NCBI GenBank assembly: GCA_023055425.1
Contig: JALGPY010000012.1
Location: 16,627,922 to 16,691,921 of the forward strand
Reading direction: 5' to 3'
Length of the DNA: 64,000 nt
From: Linanthus parryae
Taxonomy: Eukaryota > Streptophyta > Magnoliopsida > Ericales > Polemoniaceae
The notes beneath the pieces were generated by a model. The model did not search any database. It worked only from the letters and a program-made list of their open reading frames with translations, and had not been told where the DNA came from. Below, piece by piece: positions 46,560 through 57,719 of the stretch (the first letter of the stretch is position 1; each line of letters starts with the position of its first letter). The position numbers and the translations under genes are program-made.

Positions 46560-48130
46560 TGATAACTCTCTTTTAGAAGTTATTTTTATACTTCCATATT
46601 ACTTGTATTAGGCTTATTTCACATGATTTATATGTTATATTTGCACAAATATGTGAATTTGACGATTTATAAGCCTAAGAGTGAAAAGTTGTGTTTCTAG
46701 CCTATTTGTGCATGTTTTCTCTCATATTTGCAATGATAATTGCACGGGTTGTTTAGTTTTGTGTATATCAGGTAAAATATTTGCAATGGATATTATGAGG
46801 GGCTTGGAGATGCTTGGAATGGAGCTAGATGAAGAGGAGAAAAGAAGACGCAAAAACGAAGCGAAGTTGGAAAAGTCGCACAGGACCAGCCTGCACTATT
46901 TTCGATGCACAAGAAAATCTACAAAGAATTTTGGAGCAAGGCCTGCGGCATTGGAAATTAGACATCCGTAGCTTTCCAACTATATATGGTAGGCCCGATG
47001 ACGAGTCCGTATGAGGGATATACAGCCCGCACAAGATCAGCAAATAATTATGTCCGGGAATTACAAAGTAGAGGGGCTGAAGTGCAATTTCGGCCAGATT
47101 TCATTAAAAAGCGTGCCCAGGCAATAAAGGACGGATTCTCGGACCTAAAACAGACGGGGAAGCTGCTGGGGAACGATCAAGAAGGCTAGGGGAGAAGAGG
47201 GTCATGGAGAACGACGCCGGAGTTGCCGGAACGCGAATTTCGTCACGAGTTTGACTATCCCTCCTATCTTTTCTATCCTTTCTCAATACTATGAACTTCT
47301 TAGCTTCTATTGTCATTATATTTGAGTAGTTTTCATAGCTAGATAGTTTTATGGAGAACCTAGAGTTTTAAGCTTTGATGTTTTCCGAATTAATGTGTTG
47401 ATTCACGTTTTGAACTTAATTCTATTTCATGTTCATGTTTATCAACTCCGTTCTTGTTCTCAATTCTTAGTGTGTGTGGATTGATCACCCTAATCATGCT
47501 AGTTATCTAGGTTGTTTCACGACACTGAACTAAACCTGGATTCGTGAAGAACTTTGTTGACATTCTTGTAGTTTCTTGAGACCGATAGGAGATAGAGACT
47601 TGAATGACTGTTTGTGGGTTGTTGCGATTGGACTAGTTAGGTTTGAGTGAAACCGGTGGAGTGACAGGACCCGGTGAACGAAGTTGGCTAGCTGACTAGA
47701 ACGTAACGGTAGACAGAGGTGGACCGAGAGGACCCAAAGTAGACCGAAACGTATAATTACATGAGATCGAAAGAAGATTGTAAGTGCTATTACCCGGTTT
47801 GACTGAACATGAGTAGTGTGTTTCAAACGTAATCCGGAAACGTCTAAGTACCCTAGGGGACCCATGGATTATCTAGTGTTCTCTATATTCGTATTAATTA
47901 AAAAAATAATAAAAATATTAGTTTAGTTTTGTTTATTTAATTTTAGTCACTTGTTTGAGGGTGACAAATTCTTAAATCACAACTTTTTCCTACTGGTTAC
48001 TTCAACTCTAAATTTATCGTTTAGCTAAATAATCTAGAGACTGTCCCTGTGGGTTCGACAACCCGAGTTTTAATACTCATCTTTATTACTTAGACCGTGC
48101 ACTTGCATATACATGTAAGAAATCGTGTCA
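46560..48130 (+). repeat. 3' LTR of Athila-2
   Basis: Matches 41878-43438 throughout with scattered substitutions. Ends GTGTCA, then CCCAG. Confidence 0.95.
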
Positions 48131-48135
48131 CCCAG

Positions 48136-51100
48136 CTTGCCTTGAACTTTGGCTTGAAGGCCTTGGCACATGCTGTAAAGCAGCTGCGCACTCTGAGGAG
48201 AAATGGTCGCAGGGGTGGCCGCAGATAGCTGCTCCAGAATCCATATGGCTTAAGTCAAGAACAGCCTCCTGTTAAAAGGTTCTATCTCTAGAGACCTCGC
48301 AAATGACCGAGGATAGGAGAGACGCATCCGAACTAGCCAATCCACATCAGCTTGCTTCAACCCTGATAGAGATGATTCAAGTTTAGAGCATAAAACTTGT
48401 AAACGAACAAGTGAAGAATGCGAAAAATGGTAACATACCAGTTCCTTCAAGGATCTCCCGCAAAGAGGGAATGCGCATTGCTGGAGCAGTTGAAATATTT
48501 CCTCGCTCCAGTGCTCGTCTATCAGCTGCGAGCTCTAGCTCCTCATAGTTGGCAGGAAGGGTATAGGCCGCCACAGGCGCAATTGCAGCTCCCACCTGCG
48601 AGCCCCAAAAACTCCATGCTTGGGGAACCTCTGGAGGCTCTATCTCTATTGGAGGAATGGCAACAGCAGTAGCTGCTGCTCGATCAGGGACTCCTTCAGG
48701 TGTGAGGGGCTCGCGAGGCTCGGGAGCACCCATATGAACATTCACATTCGCATGTGATGCTACATCTTCCGTGACCTGCTCGTGAATCTCAGTCTCAGCA
48801 ATATCTGTCTCCATTTCTTCAGCTGCAGCATTAGTATCTTCCTCCATCAGCACGGTGTCAGCTTCGACATCATCAGAAACTTCGATGACGTCCTCCAAGG
48901 GCTCTCCTGCATACTCAGCAACTGCGACAGGCTTCTCGACATGAGAACTTCGCTCTGGGACATAAGATGCAGAGGGTTGACTCCTTTGTTCCAGCATGGC
49001 CTCATCAGCATCGACTGCGATATAAGACAGGAAAATGTGAGGTAACTTGTGTCATACAATATTTTATGTTGATAAACTAAGAGCGAGCACCTCCACGCGA
49101 AGGTGGGATTTTTTCATCATCGTCATATGCTAAGGACGCGACACCATGTCCTATTAATGTATCTTCGTTAAGCATATCCTTAAGGTGAGCGTGACCTGGG
49201 GTGCGAAGAAACCGGTTATGATGATGCTTGGGTTACTAAGCCTAGTTCACAAACACTGTTTAAATGATTACCTGAAGGTTCACCGCACTTTCTTACTAGC
49301 CACTGGCGGATGTCAGCTTTTGACAAGCCCTGCTTCAATGCACCTCTAATCACCTCTTGATAATTCACAGCGAGGTTAAAAATCTCACCTTGTTTACCAC
49401 CTGCGATTTCCTCGAAATCAGCTTGAGCCTGCTCCAGAGCAGCCGCATCTTCCTCTTGAGCCGCATCTTCCTCTTGAGCTGCATCTTCTTCATCCACTTG
49501 AGCAGCATCTTCCTCATCGGTTTGCCGCGCCAAGTCGTCAACATGTTGCTCTTCCAAGCTCCTTTGTTTTATGCGCTCAATCTCATCTTCTTCTCGCTTC
49601 CTTCTTCTCTCAGCAGCCTCCACAGCTGTACTTCTAGACTCAGCAAGGATGTCCTCATCTATGGCTTCACTGGACACACCCGAGTGGGAACCCCTCTTCT
49701 GCCTCTTGGCTAGAAGGATGATGATAGTTTCTGCATCATCATCTGCGAAAGAACAAACTGTTCAATAAGGCGGCGAGAGCTAAGATAATGAGAAGATAAG
49801 ATTATTAGAGATACCTTCCGAATCTTCCTCTTGTATCTCACCTCTTCCTTCTTCTCTGTCATCTTCGACTCTCTCCTCTTCTTCATCATCACCTCTCTCT
49901 CTCACCTCCCTTCTCTCATCCTCCTCTTCCTCCTGACCAAACGGAACAAAAGTCTCGACTGCGAGCTCTTTCCGCGCTTCGCTTGGCATGCGACCTTTGC
50001 CTTTGTCCTTGGAAGTAAGGGACTTTGCAGGAGAGGAAGCTGGAGCACTCCTTGGGGAAGAGATTGTGATTCCCTTCTGCCTTGGTCTCTTTGCTCTTGG
50101 AGCAATGTCTGCAGGAGGAGACGGAGTGCCCCTAGGATGAGACAGAGCTGGAGTGTTGTCTATCAGCGAGTCAGCAAATGCGTCCATTACCTCGCGAATT
50201 TGGGTCTCGATTGTGGGGGCCATTCTCATTGCTAGCAAAATTGGTTCACCCTGCCTTCACGCAGCAACAATGGTGTTAATCAGCGACTTGGAACGCTCAC
50301 CAGATGCAAACCTCCTCACATAGCACTGCAACAGAAGATGGAACATAAGTTTCAACAAATCAGAGTAAAGAAACTCAACATGCGCAAAGCAAACTGTTTA
50401 CCTTGGCAAAATCTTCGTTGTACTTGATGACATGCGAAGAACCTTCCCTAACTGCAGCCATCTTTTCTTCAAGGATGGTGGAAGGACACAAGTGGTTCTC
50501 GTGATCCAGCAACGAGTAGAAGCCGTACTGGGAGTCATCCAAGCTGCAGTTAGGACGGAAGGGGAAGGAATTTCTTTTGATCACGGGTGCCCTGCTGGGA
50601 GGAGGAGTCGACTGTGTCTCGAATCTGGCCTGTTGGGTAGTCCAGTAAGCAATCCAATTCTTGGAGTAGCCACCTGCGCGGCCACCTGTAGGTTGATCAA
50701 AGGGAAGGTTGCTTCTCAGAATCGTTTGGCACTCCCCAGACAGCAGCCGCTTGTAGCAGCCTCGAACTCAGCAAAGTGAAATGTGTTAGTCGCAGGCGAA
50801 TAGCGCGAAAGAACGTTTAGAAGCATGGACTGGTCCAACTTCACGGCAGCACCCTTCATAGCACGGACTAAGAAATATATGCCAGCATTGTTCAATGCGA
50901 TGGCATGGTGGGTCAATACGTGGTCAATCCACTCATCCATAAAGTCCAATTTCTGAACAAACGCTTAAGTGGAAATTGCAGTATGCGGGAAAAACCCATT
51001 TTCAACCCTCAATCGAACTACATCCTTGGAATCGATCAATTGAAGCATGGTTGCGTTAACAGGTGGGGTCAATGTTTGCAACTCTTCAGGAGGAACGGGA

Positions 51101-51239
51101 GTTGGCAGGTTCTTCACCTTAACCCTAGCATGGTAAAAGTCTTTTCCGCCCAAATAAGGGGCTTCCGCCATAAGGTTTGGGGAAGATCAGGTATTTCTTC
51201 GACCTCTTTAACAGGCTTTGTCCCTTTTGTCTTTGCCAT
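48136..51239 (-). pseudogene. Opposite-strand plant-mobile-domain gene of Tat-1, main part
   Basis: Start ATG at 51239 (MAKTKGTKPVKEVEEIPDLP). The first coding exon has a TAA near 50968 and an in-frame 936-base deletion, relative to the Tat-2 copy, at 50755-50763, which removes the centre of the plant mobile domain. Five introns with GT-AG ends: 50401-50326, 49814-49743, 49271-49196, 49090-49015 and 48438-48363 (72-76 bases each). Exon products: a Cys-containing PNCSLDDSQYGFYSLLDHEN segment; a basic/Ser-Pro and then very acidic stretch; a charged helix (AAERRRKREEDEIERIKQRS); SKADIRQWLVRKCGEPSG; an acidic exon; and a C-terminal helical exon cut by Athila-2. The segment order suggests a nuclear protein with a coiled coil, but the function is unknown. 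Confidence 0.75.
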
Positions 51240-52025
51240 TCCTGCGGAAAAGCAAGAAAAAAGGGGGGAGAAACACACATACTTTAGTTTGAATTTCAAG
51301 AATCAGTTCGAAGAATCAGTTCGAATTTCAGTTCAGTTTGAAGCAACGATGTTTTGTCAAAGAGAAGATGAACAGTTCAGTGTCAATTTTGGGTTTGAAA
51401 GTTCAGAATCATTTACATTGCTGGGAATTTCAGAAACCCCACATTCAAAACCCTTACAATCTGGGGATTAAATCAGTCCTGGGTTTAAAGAACAAGGTTT
51501 CTTTGCAGTTTCCGACGAATGGCATGTTTCAAATAGTCATGGGTTTGCAGATCCAATACAGTTTAAAGCATATATCAGTACATTAAAGGGGAATTGAGCA
51601 AAGCCAACCTTGTTTTGGTAGAGCTTGCTTGGATGAAGCCAGTTAAAGAAGACGATTGACAAGAAAGAATTGATGATTAATCACTTGGATCTGCTCTTGA
51701 AGGCTTCCGGGTATCATTCACTTTAATAGAAAGAAGTGATGCTTTGCAAACAATGGAGAGTACGGAGTATTTATCCAAAAAACAATGTGGGGTTGCGTCC
51801 TTTCAGTAGTCGAATCGCAACCGTCACCGTCGAATCGCGCAATCATAGGACATGCTGACGTCATGCCTAAAACCCTAAAAAACCATAAGGCACGACTCTA
51901 GGGATTTTAGGTCATAATGACACGCACGGGGGCTGAGTTTGCGTGTATTTGAATTGGTGCGTGGCGGCGACGCGTACATTGGTTCCTGCGCATTGAAGTC
52001 TATCCGGCTATGCGTCTTCACGCGC
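51240..52025 (-). promoter_or_regulatory. Promoter and leader of the Tat-1 opposite-strand gene
   Basis: On the minus strand a TATA-like GGATAAATAC (51767-51776), a leader with a probable intron ending TTTTCCGCAG two bases before the ATG, and the distal part next to the polypurine tract. Colinear with 23041-23783. Confidence 0.5.
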
Positions 52026-52039
52026 AGAAAGGGGGCTAA
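52026..52039 (+). other. Polypurine tract of Tat-1
   Basis: AGAAAGGGGGCTAA directly before the 3' LTR. Confidence 0.88.
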
Positions 52040-52662
52040 TGTAGATAGTGCTTTCCAGACAGGCAGATCTTAGCCACGTGGCGACCATCTAGCACACCTA
52101 GCTGTGCTCCACACACACTGGAACACCAGCCGCGCTGATCCACGTGGGGGCTGCGAGACAGGGCCGTCGCATACCACCACACGGGACTTGTAGGGACTTA
52201 GTGGTTTGGAGGCTAGAGTAAGTCCTGTCGCGCGCGAGCGACAACCAAGCCTGCGCGCGACCCCTAGTAACTGCTTTGAGAGATTTATGGCATGAGCTCC
52301 ATAAACCCGGTCAACTCGGTCAACCTCGTAACGGTTCCGGTATACGCGGGTAACGTGCCGTAACGGTCCCTATATACGCGGACGAACGTGCCGTTGTGGT
52401 TAAGCTAATTAAGCCGCCATTAAAGGGCGCATTAACCACACTACAACGGTCACATTCTCTGTTATATATAGGATCGTTAACCCTTCCATACAAGGGCGGA
52501 CCTACCTGATATACGCGGAAGCTCTGCCAAAATTATCTCTCTCTCTCATACAGTGCTATTGTCTTACTCTCTCCCTACACACAACCCTACACTTCCTGTG
52601 TCCTTTCTATCCCCTACTCTTGGTGTATATTGAATTCTCTTTGCAGGATTCTCTCGTACACA
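52040..52662 (+). repeat. 3' LTR of Tat-1 (623 bp)
   Basis: Same length as the 5' LTR, with about 14 substitutions by eye, for example A/T at the 13th base and several C/T changes. Ends CGTACACA and is followed by GTTCC. Confidence 0.92.
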
Positions 52663-52667
52663 GTTCC
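52663..52667. repeat. Right target-site duplication of Tat-1 (GTTCC)
   Basis: Matches 24915-24919 exactly. Confidence 0.9.
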
Positions 52668-55600
52668 CGAAGCTGTATCCCGCCAAATCTATTGCTTTCT
52701 CAGAAGATCTCCTTTTCGAAGGTCATGAGCGCTCTCATGAGCGCTCTCATGAGCGCTACCACGAATTCTTCTGCTGGTGTCTAAGGGGTTCTCTTCCTGC
52801 TCTTGCGGATCATGTTCCTGAGCTTACTCCCAGGTATGAGAGGATAACAGTGGATGTCGATCCAACTCGCGTTTCTCCCCAGTTTGGCTTTGATGCAGTG
52901 GCGCCCTCAGTTTGGCCTAGATCCATCGTAAGAGGCTGCTACAAGCGGCTATTGTCTGGCGAGTGCCAAACGATCTTGAGGAGCAACTTGCCCTGTGTTC
53001 AACCTTCAGGTGGCCGTGCAGGTCGCTTCTCCAAAAATTGGGTTGCTTACTGGACTACTCAGCAGGCCAGATTCGAGACACAGTCGACCCCTCAGCCGGA
53101 CAGAGCTCCTATAATCAAGAGAAATTCCTTCCCATTCTGTCCCAACTGCAGTTTGGATGACTCCCAGTATGGCTGCTACTCCTTGCTAGATCATGAGAAT
53201 CACTTGTGCCCATCCACCATTCTCGAGGAAAATATGGCCGCAGTTAGGGATGGTGCTTCGCATGTTATCAAGTACAGCGAAGATTTTGCCAAGGTAAACA
53301 ATTTCCTTTGTGTGTGTTAAGTTTCTTTCATTTGATGCATTGAAACTTACACTTCGTTTTCTGTTTTAGTGCTATCTGAGGAGGTTTGCATCTGGGGAGC
53401 GCTCCAAGTCGCTGATCAACACTATTGTTGTGCGAGAAGGCAGGGCGAGAAAATTCTGCTAACAATGGGAATGGCTCCCGCAGTCGAGGCTCGGATTCGC
53501 GAAGTAATGGATGCATTTGCTGACTCGCTGATAGACGACACTCCAGCTTTGTCTCCTCCTAGGAACACTCCATCTCCTCCCGCAGACGTTGCCCCAACGG
53601 CGAAGAGACAAAAGCAGAAGGGCATTACAATCTCTTCTCCTCCTAGGAGTGCTCCAACTTCCTCTCCTGCGAAGTCCCTTACTTCTAAGGACAAGGGCAA
53701 AGGTCGCATGCCAAGCAAAGTGCGGAAGGAGCTCGCAGTTGAGACTTTTGTCCCTTTTGGTCAGGAGGAAGAGGAAGATGAGAGGAGAGAAGTGAGAGAA
53801 AGAGATGGTGATGAAGAAGAAAGAGTTGAAAGTGAAAGAGAAGAAGAAAGAGGTGAGATACAAGAGGAAGATTCGGAAGGTATCCCAAACAAATCTTACC
53901 TTCTCAGTACTTTAGACCTCGCAATATTTATTGAATAGTTTTTTCTTTCGCAGATGATGACACAGAAACCATCAGCGGCCTTCTGGCTAAGAAGCAGAAG
54001 AAAACCAAGGGTTCTCACTCTGGCGTTTCCAGCAAAGCCATAGATGAGGACATCCTTGCTGGGTCTGAAAGAACAGCTGCGGAGGCTGCAGAGAGAAGGA
54101 GGAAGCGAGAAGAAGATGAGATCGAGCTCATAAAGAGGAGAAGTTTAGAAAAGCAACATGTGGATGACTTGGTGGAGCAAGCTGATGATATGGATGCGGC
54201 TGCTTTGGAACAAGCTCAAGCAGATTTTGAGGAAATCGTAGGTGGTAAACAGGGTGCGATTTTTAACCTTGCTGTGACTTACCAAGAAGTGATTACTGGT
54301 GCGTTAAAGCATGGCTTATCAAAAGCTGATATTCGCCGATGGCTAGTAAGCAAGTGTGGTGAACCCTCAGGTAATCATTCAAGAAATGTCTGTAAACTAG
54401 GCTTAGTAACCCAATCATCATCATAACAAGTTTCTTCGCACCCCAGGTCACGCTCACCTTAAGGATGTGCTTAATGAAGATACCCTAGTAGGATATGGTG
54501 TCGCGTCTTTATCGTATGATGAAGGCGCTGCAATCCCACCTACGTGTGGAGGTGCTCGCTCTTGATCTATCAAAATAACATAACACTTTATGATACAAGT
54601 TACCTCAACATTTTCCTGTCTTGTATCGCAGGCGTTGCTGATGAGGACATGCCAGAACAAGAACATCTTATGCTCCAGAGCGAAGCTCTCATGTTAAGAA
54701 GCCTGTCGCAGCTGCTGAGCATGCAGGAGAGCCTTTGGAGGATATCATCGAGGTCTCTGATGATATCGAAGTTGATACCGTGCTGATGGAGGAAGATGCT
54801 GATGCTGCAGTTGAGGAAATGGAGACAGATGCTATCGGGGCTGAGGTTCATGAAACTGAGCAGGTCGTGGAAGACGTAGCATCACATGATGTTCAAATGA
54901 ATGCTCCCGAGCCACACGAGCCCCTCACAACCGAAGAAGTTCCTGGTCGAGCAGCAGCTACTACTGTTGACGTTCCTTCAACAGAGGTAGAGCTTCCAGA
55001 GGTTCCCCAAGCATGGAGTTTTTGTAGCTCGCAAGTTGGAGCTGCTGTCGCACCTGTTGCGGCCTATACTCTTCCTGCCAACTATGAGGGACTCGAGCTC
55101 GCGGCTGACAGACGAGCAATGGAGCGAGGACAGACTTCAGCTTTTCCGGCAATGCGCATTCCTTCTTTGCGCGAAATCCTTGAAGGAACTGGTATGTTAC
55201 CATTTTTCGCATTCTATACCCTCATTTAAAAGTTTCATGTTCTAAACTTGAATCAACTTTGTCAGGATTGAAGCAAGCTGATGTGGACTGGCTAGTTCAG
55301 ATGGGCCTCTCATATCCCTGGTCATTTGCGAGATCTCTAGAGATAGAGCCGTATAACAGAAGGCTTTTCTTGATCGAAGCCACCTGGATTTTGGAGCAGC
55401 TGTCTGTGGCCACTCCTGCGACCATTTCTCCTCATAGTGCGCAGCTGCTTTTCAGCACATGCCAAGGGCTTCAAGCTAAATTTCAAGGCAACCTGGGCTT
55501 CGGATATCTTCTCAACAGGACCACCCAAATTCGCGCAGCTATGAATTTGAAACGCGGTTTCCACAACCTCGCAGCTGAGAGGCGGAAGGTAGAAGAGCAA

Positions 55601-55739
55601 AGGTAGAAAGATGAAGAAGCTGTCAAACTTTTCCATGAGATGAATGCCGTACGAGCAGCTGAAGCGAGAAGTGGACCAAGTGAGAGATGCATCACTCTCA
55701 TTCTCTCCAGAAGACCCTTTGATCAAGGATCTATTTTGA
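52668..55739 (+). pseudogene. Opposite-strand gene of Tat-2, C-terminal part with five introns
   Basis: Resumes the frame cut at 24919: PKLYPAKSIAFSEDLLFEGH, a 12-base repeat encoding HERS three times (52733-52768), and the Cys-containing PNCSLDDSQYG segment. Introns with GT-AG ends: 53294-53369, 53880-53953, 54371-54446, 54552-54631 and 55192-55265, matching the five in the Tat-1 copy in position and near-equal size. Exons encode an acidic region, a charged helix (AERRRKREEDEIE), SKADIRRWLVSKCGEPSG, an acidic exon with repeated VED/EVE, and a final helical exon (LKQADVDWLVQMGLSYPWSF). A 2-base loss near 53431 and a stop near 55604 break it. The middle of the mobile domain, lost in Tat-1, is present here. 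Confidence 0.75.
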
Positions 55740-57066
55740 GAAAGAAACAAAAATATTTGTTTGATACAAAAATATTATTGTAATGCTGCTAGGGTTTCTC
55801 CCCCCCCTTTTTTTATCTGGAACTTGCATGTCCCATTTTGCCCTTCCGGGGATTTGCTCAATTTTTTTTTTGTGCGTATCAATTATGATGTCACATGGCG
55901 ACGTATCTGCCTTGATTTTCGCGCTAACAATTTATTAGATAAGAACGATTTCCTTGGGAAGCCCATCTGTATTATGGCCTTCCGTCATTAATTAGGGCAC
56001 GCCACCAAATCGTCATAGCCTTTAGTAGGGTAATTGAATTTTACCTATTTTGAGATGTAATTAATTGATTCTTACCCCTTTTCAAAGCTTTGCTGACTCA
56101 GCTAGGGAACCGAAGAGTCCCCTTAGAGTCTATATAAACCCTGCCTCTTGCTGCTTGGTTTCTTCATCCCAAAATGTGGCTTGCCATGAGTCCTTGCGAC
56201 TGCTGGCTTCAATGCTTGTCTTTTGTCGACTCATGGCAACCTCAAGTTGTAAAACCTGAGTTTGTGCCTTGTGCCATAGAAATAGCTCCCAATATCTTCT
56301 TTATGAAGCTTATTGATCTTCATGACCACCATGAAGAAGATATACATAATACCTTAGGTTTGTTCGGAGATTCTTCTTCGTCTATTATGTTTGCACGTCG
56401 TATCTCCGGCTGCCTTCCGCCGAGGTGTAGTTCTGTACTGACCTTTTTACCGACTCGTAATGAATGGAGTGTTTCTCCCCTAGCTTTCCTATAGGATAAC
56501 TATTTGCCTCCACGTTCTTGAACTAGGGGTGACGAGCCATGGCGCTCGTCTCCGTGGACAAAAAGCTTTCTGCCCCAGGAGTTGTTCTCCACTTGTTCTT
56601 CACCGCCGCATCCACCTAAACAGGTGGTTCATTTGGCACATCTCTTGGGCAGAAGACCAGTCAGGAGCCTTGTTCAGATATGGGACCTTGATGCTAGCGT
56701 CGTATAGCTTTGTTAGCGTTTGTAGGCCGTTCTTTTTACAGCAAGAATTTTCTTACTGTAAATTTTTGCTTGTAAGTTGCTATGTCGCATAGCTTTTGTT
56801 AGGACCAGTAGGCCGATCCTTTTATAGTAAGAATTTTCTTACTATGAGTTTTTGCTTGTAAGTTGCTATCTAGACAGATAAATTGTAAGTCATTTGACTC
56901 TTAATGAAGCGTTCTGTAGCATTTGCTGTTCTTGTTCGATACAAAAAATTGTAATATCGCATGCTTTTTGGCTATAAAACAAGTTATGTTTCTTTCGCCC
57001 TTTGCATTCGGATACTTGCCTGAATAATTCTTTATTTCAAGCTTGATAAATTTCGCATTCACACAG
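55740..57066 (+). other. Untranslated interval of Tat-2 with plus-strand TATA box and short ORF
   Basis: TATA box CTATATAAA at 56130-56138, then ATG at 56174 opening a 106-codon frame (MWLAMSPCDCWLQCLSFVDS...). The first 20 or so residues are conserved in Tat-1 (minus, from 41203); the rest diverges by indels, so it may be a non-coding transcript start instead. C/T-tracts near 55800. No other gene. Confidence 0.45.
56130..56138 (+). promoter_or_regulatory. Conserved TATA box facing the Tat-2 repeats and pol 3' end
   Basis: CTATATAAA, conserved in Tat-1 at 41239-41247 on the opposite strand, with the same spacing (43-44 bases) to an ATG. Transcription would run through the hairpin repeats and antisense to pol. 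Confidence 0.5.
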
Positions 57067-57481
57067 GGTGTTGCTGCTATAGCTAGCTATCTAAACAGAT
57101 AGGCTCGCAGACCAGTTAAGCTCATACATCATGGTTGCTATCTAGGCAGATAGGCTCTCAGATCACTTAAGATAATATTTGAACATCGCTGCTATCTCAG
57201 CAGATAGGCTTTTGCATCACTTAAGATCGCATTTGAATATTGCTGCTATCTCGGCAGATAGGCTTCAGGATCACTTAGGACCGTTTTTGAATAGTGCTGC
57301 TATCTCAGCAGATAGGCTTCAAGATCACTTAAGATCACATTCGAATATTGCTGCTATCTCAGCATATAGGCTTTGGGATCACTCAAGATCGCATTTGATT
57401 AGTGCTGCTATCTCGGCAAATAGGCTTCGGATCGCATGAGATCGTATTTGAATAGTGCTGCTATCTCAGCAGATAGGCTTT
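57067..57481. repeat. Hairpin tandem repeats of Tat-2 (about 8 units of 54 bp)
   Basis: Units of the form GCTGCTATCTCAGCAGATAG followed by a GATCACTTAAGATC-like segment. Arms CTATCT/AGATAG in most units. Inverse complement of the Tat-1 array, so it has the same position and orientation within the element. Confidence 0.92.
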
Positions 57482-57574
57482 TGTTGTTAATAAACAGAGA
57501 AGTAAATGAAACGATGAAAGACAACTAAAGTAATAAAATTCTTCTCATTTGGGAGAATTCTTTTATTATAAGAA

Positions 57575-57650
57575 CCCTCATATGGGAGAGGCAAGATTAC
57601 AAGTCCCTCATATGGGAGAGGCAAGATTACAAGTCCCTCATATGGGAGGA
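57575..57650. repeat. 30-bp tandem repeat with CATATG core in Tat-2
   Basis: Two full copies and one partial copy of a 30-base unit starting CCCTCATATGGGAGAGGC, at 57575, 57605 and 57635. Confidence 0.9.
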
Positions 57651-57719
57651 ACGACGCATGAGTCTATCAAATACTAGACGTAAATAAACATTGTAATCTG
57701 ATGCATGTAAAGAGAGGAG

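Larger units (their letters stand above)
41878..48130 (+). mobile_element. Athila-2: non-autonomous Athila-like element with an unrecognised cysteine-rich ORF
   Basis: LTRs 41878-43438 (1561 bp) and 46560-48130 (1571 bp), perfect duplication CCCAG, tRNA-Asp primer site, one ORF region and a 3' untranslated block shared with Athila-1. No gag, protease, reverse transcriptase or integrase was found. It must have been mobilised in trans. The LTRs are nearly identical by eye. Confidence 0.92.
24920..52662 (+). mobile_element. Tat-1: complete-length Ty3/gypsy Tat element inserted in Tat-2
   Basis: Two same-orientation LTRs of 623 bp each (24920-25542 and 52040-52662) flanked by GTTCC. I counted about 14 differences between them (roughly 2%), so it is fairly young. 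Inside: primer site, a stub of gag, Athila-1, protease to integrase (35447-39781), tandem repeats, an opposite-strand gene (minus, 51239 to about 41600, split by Athila-2), and a polypurine tract. About 1.9 kb of gag-protease present in Tat-2 is absent at the Athila-1 site. Without its two passengers Tat-1 would be about 11.7 kb. Confidence 0.9.

Noticed and set aside
23784..55739. Antisense gene as an ordinary host gene interrupted by Tat-1
   Set aside because: A second copy with the same promoter, introns and neighbours sits in the same position inside Tat-1, so it belongs to the retrotransposon family.
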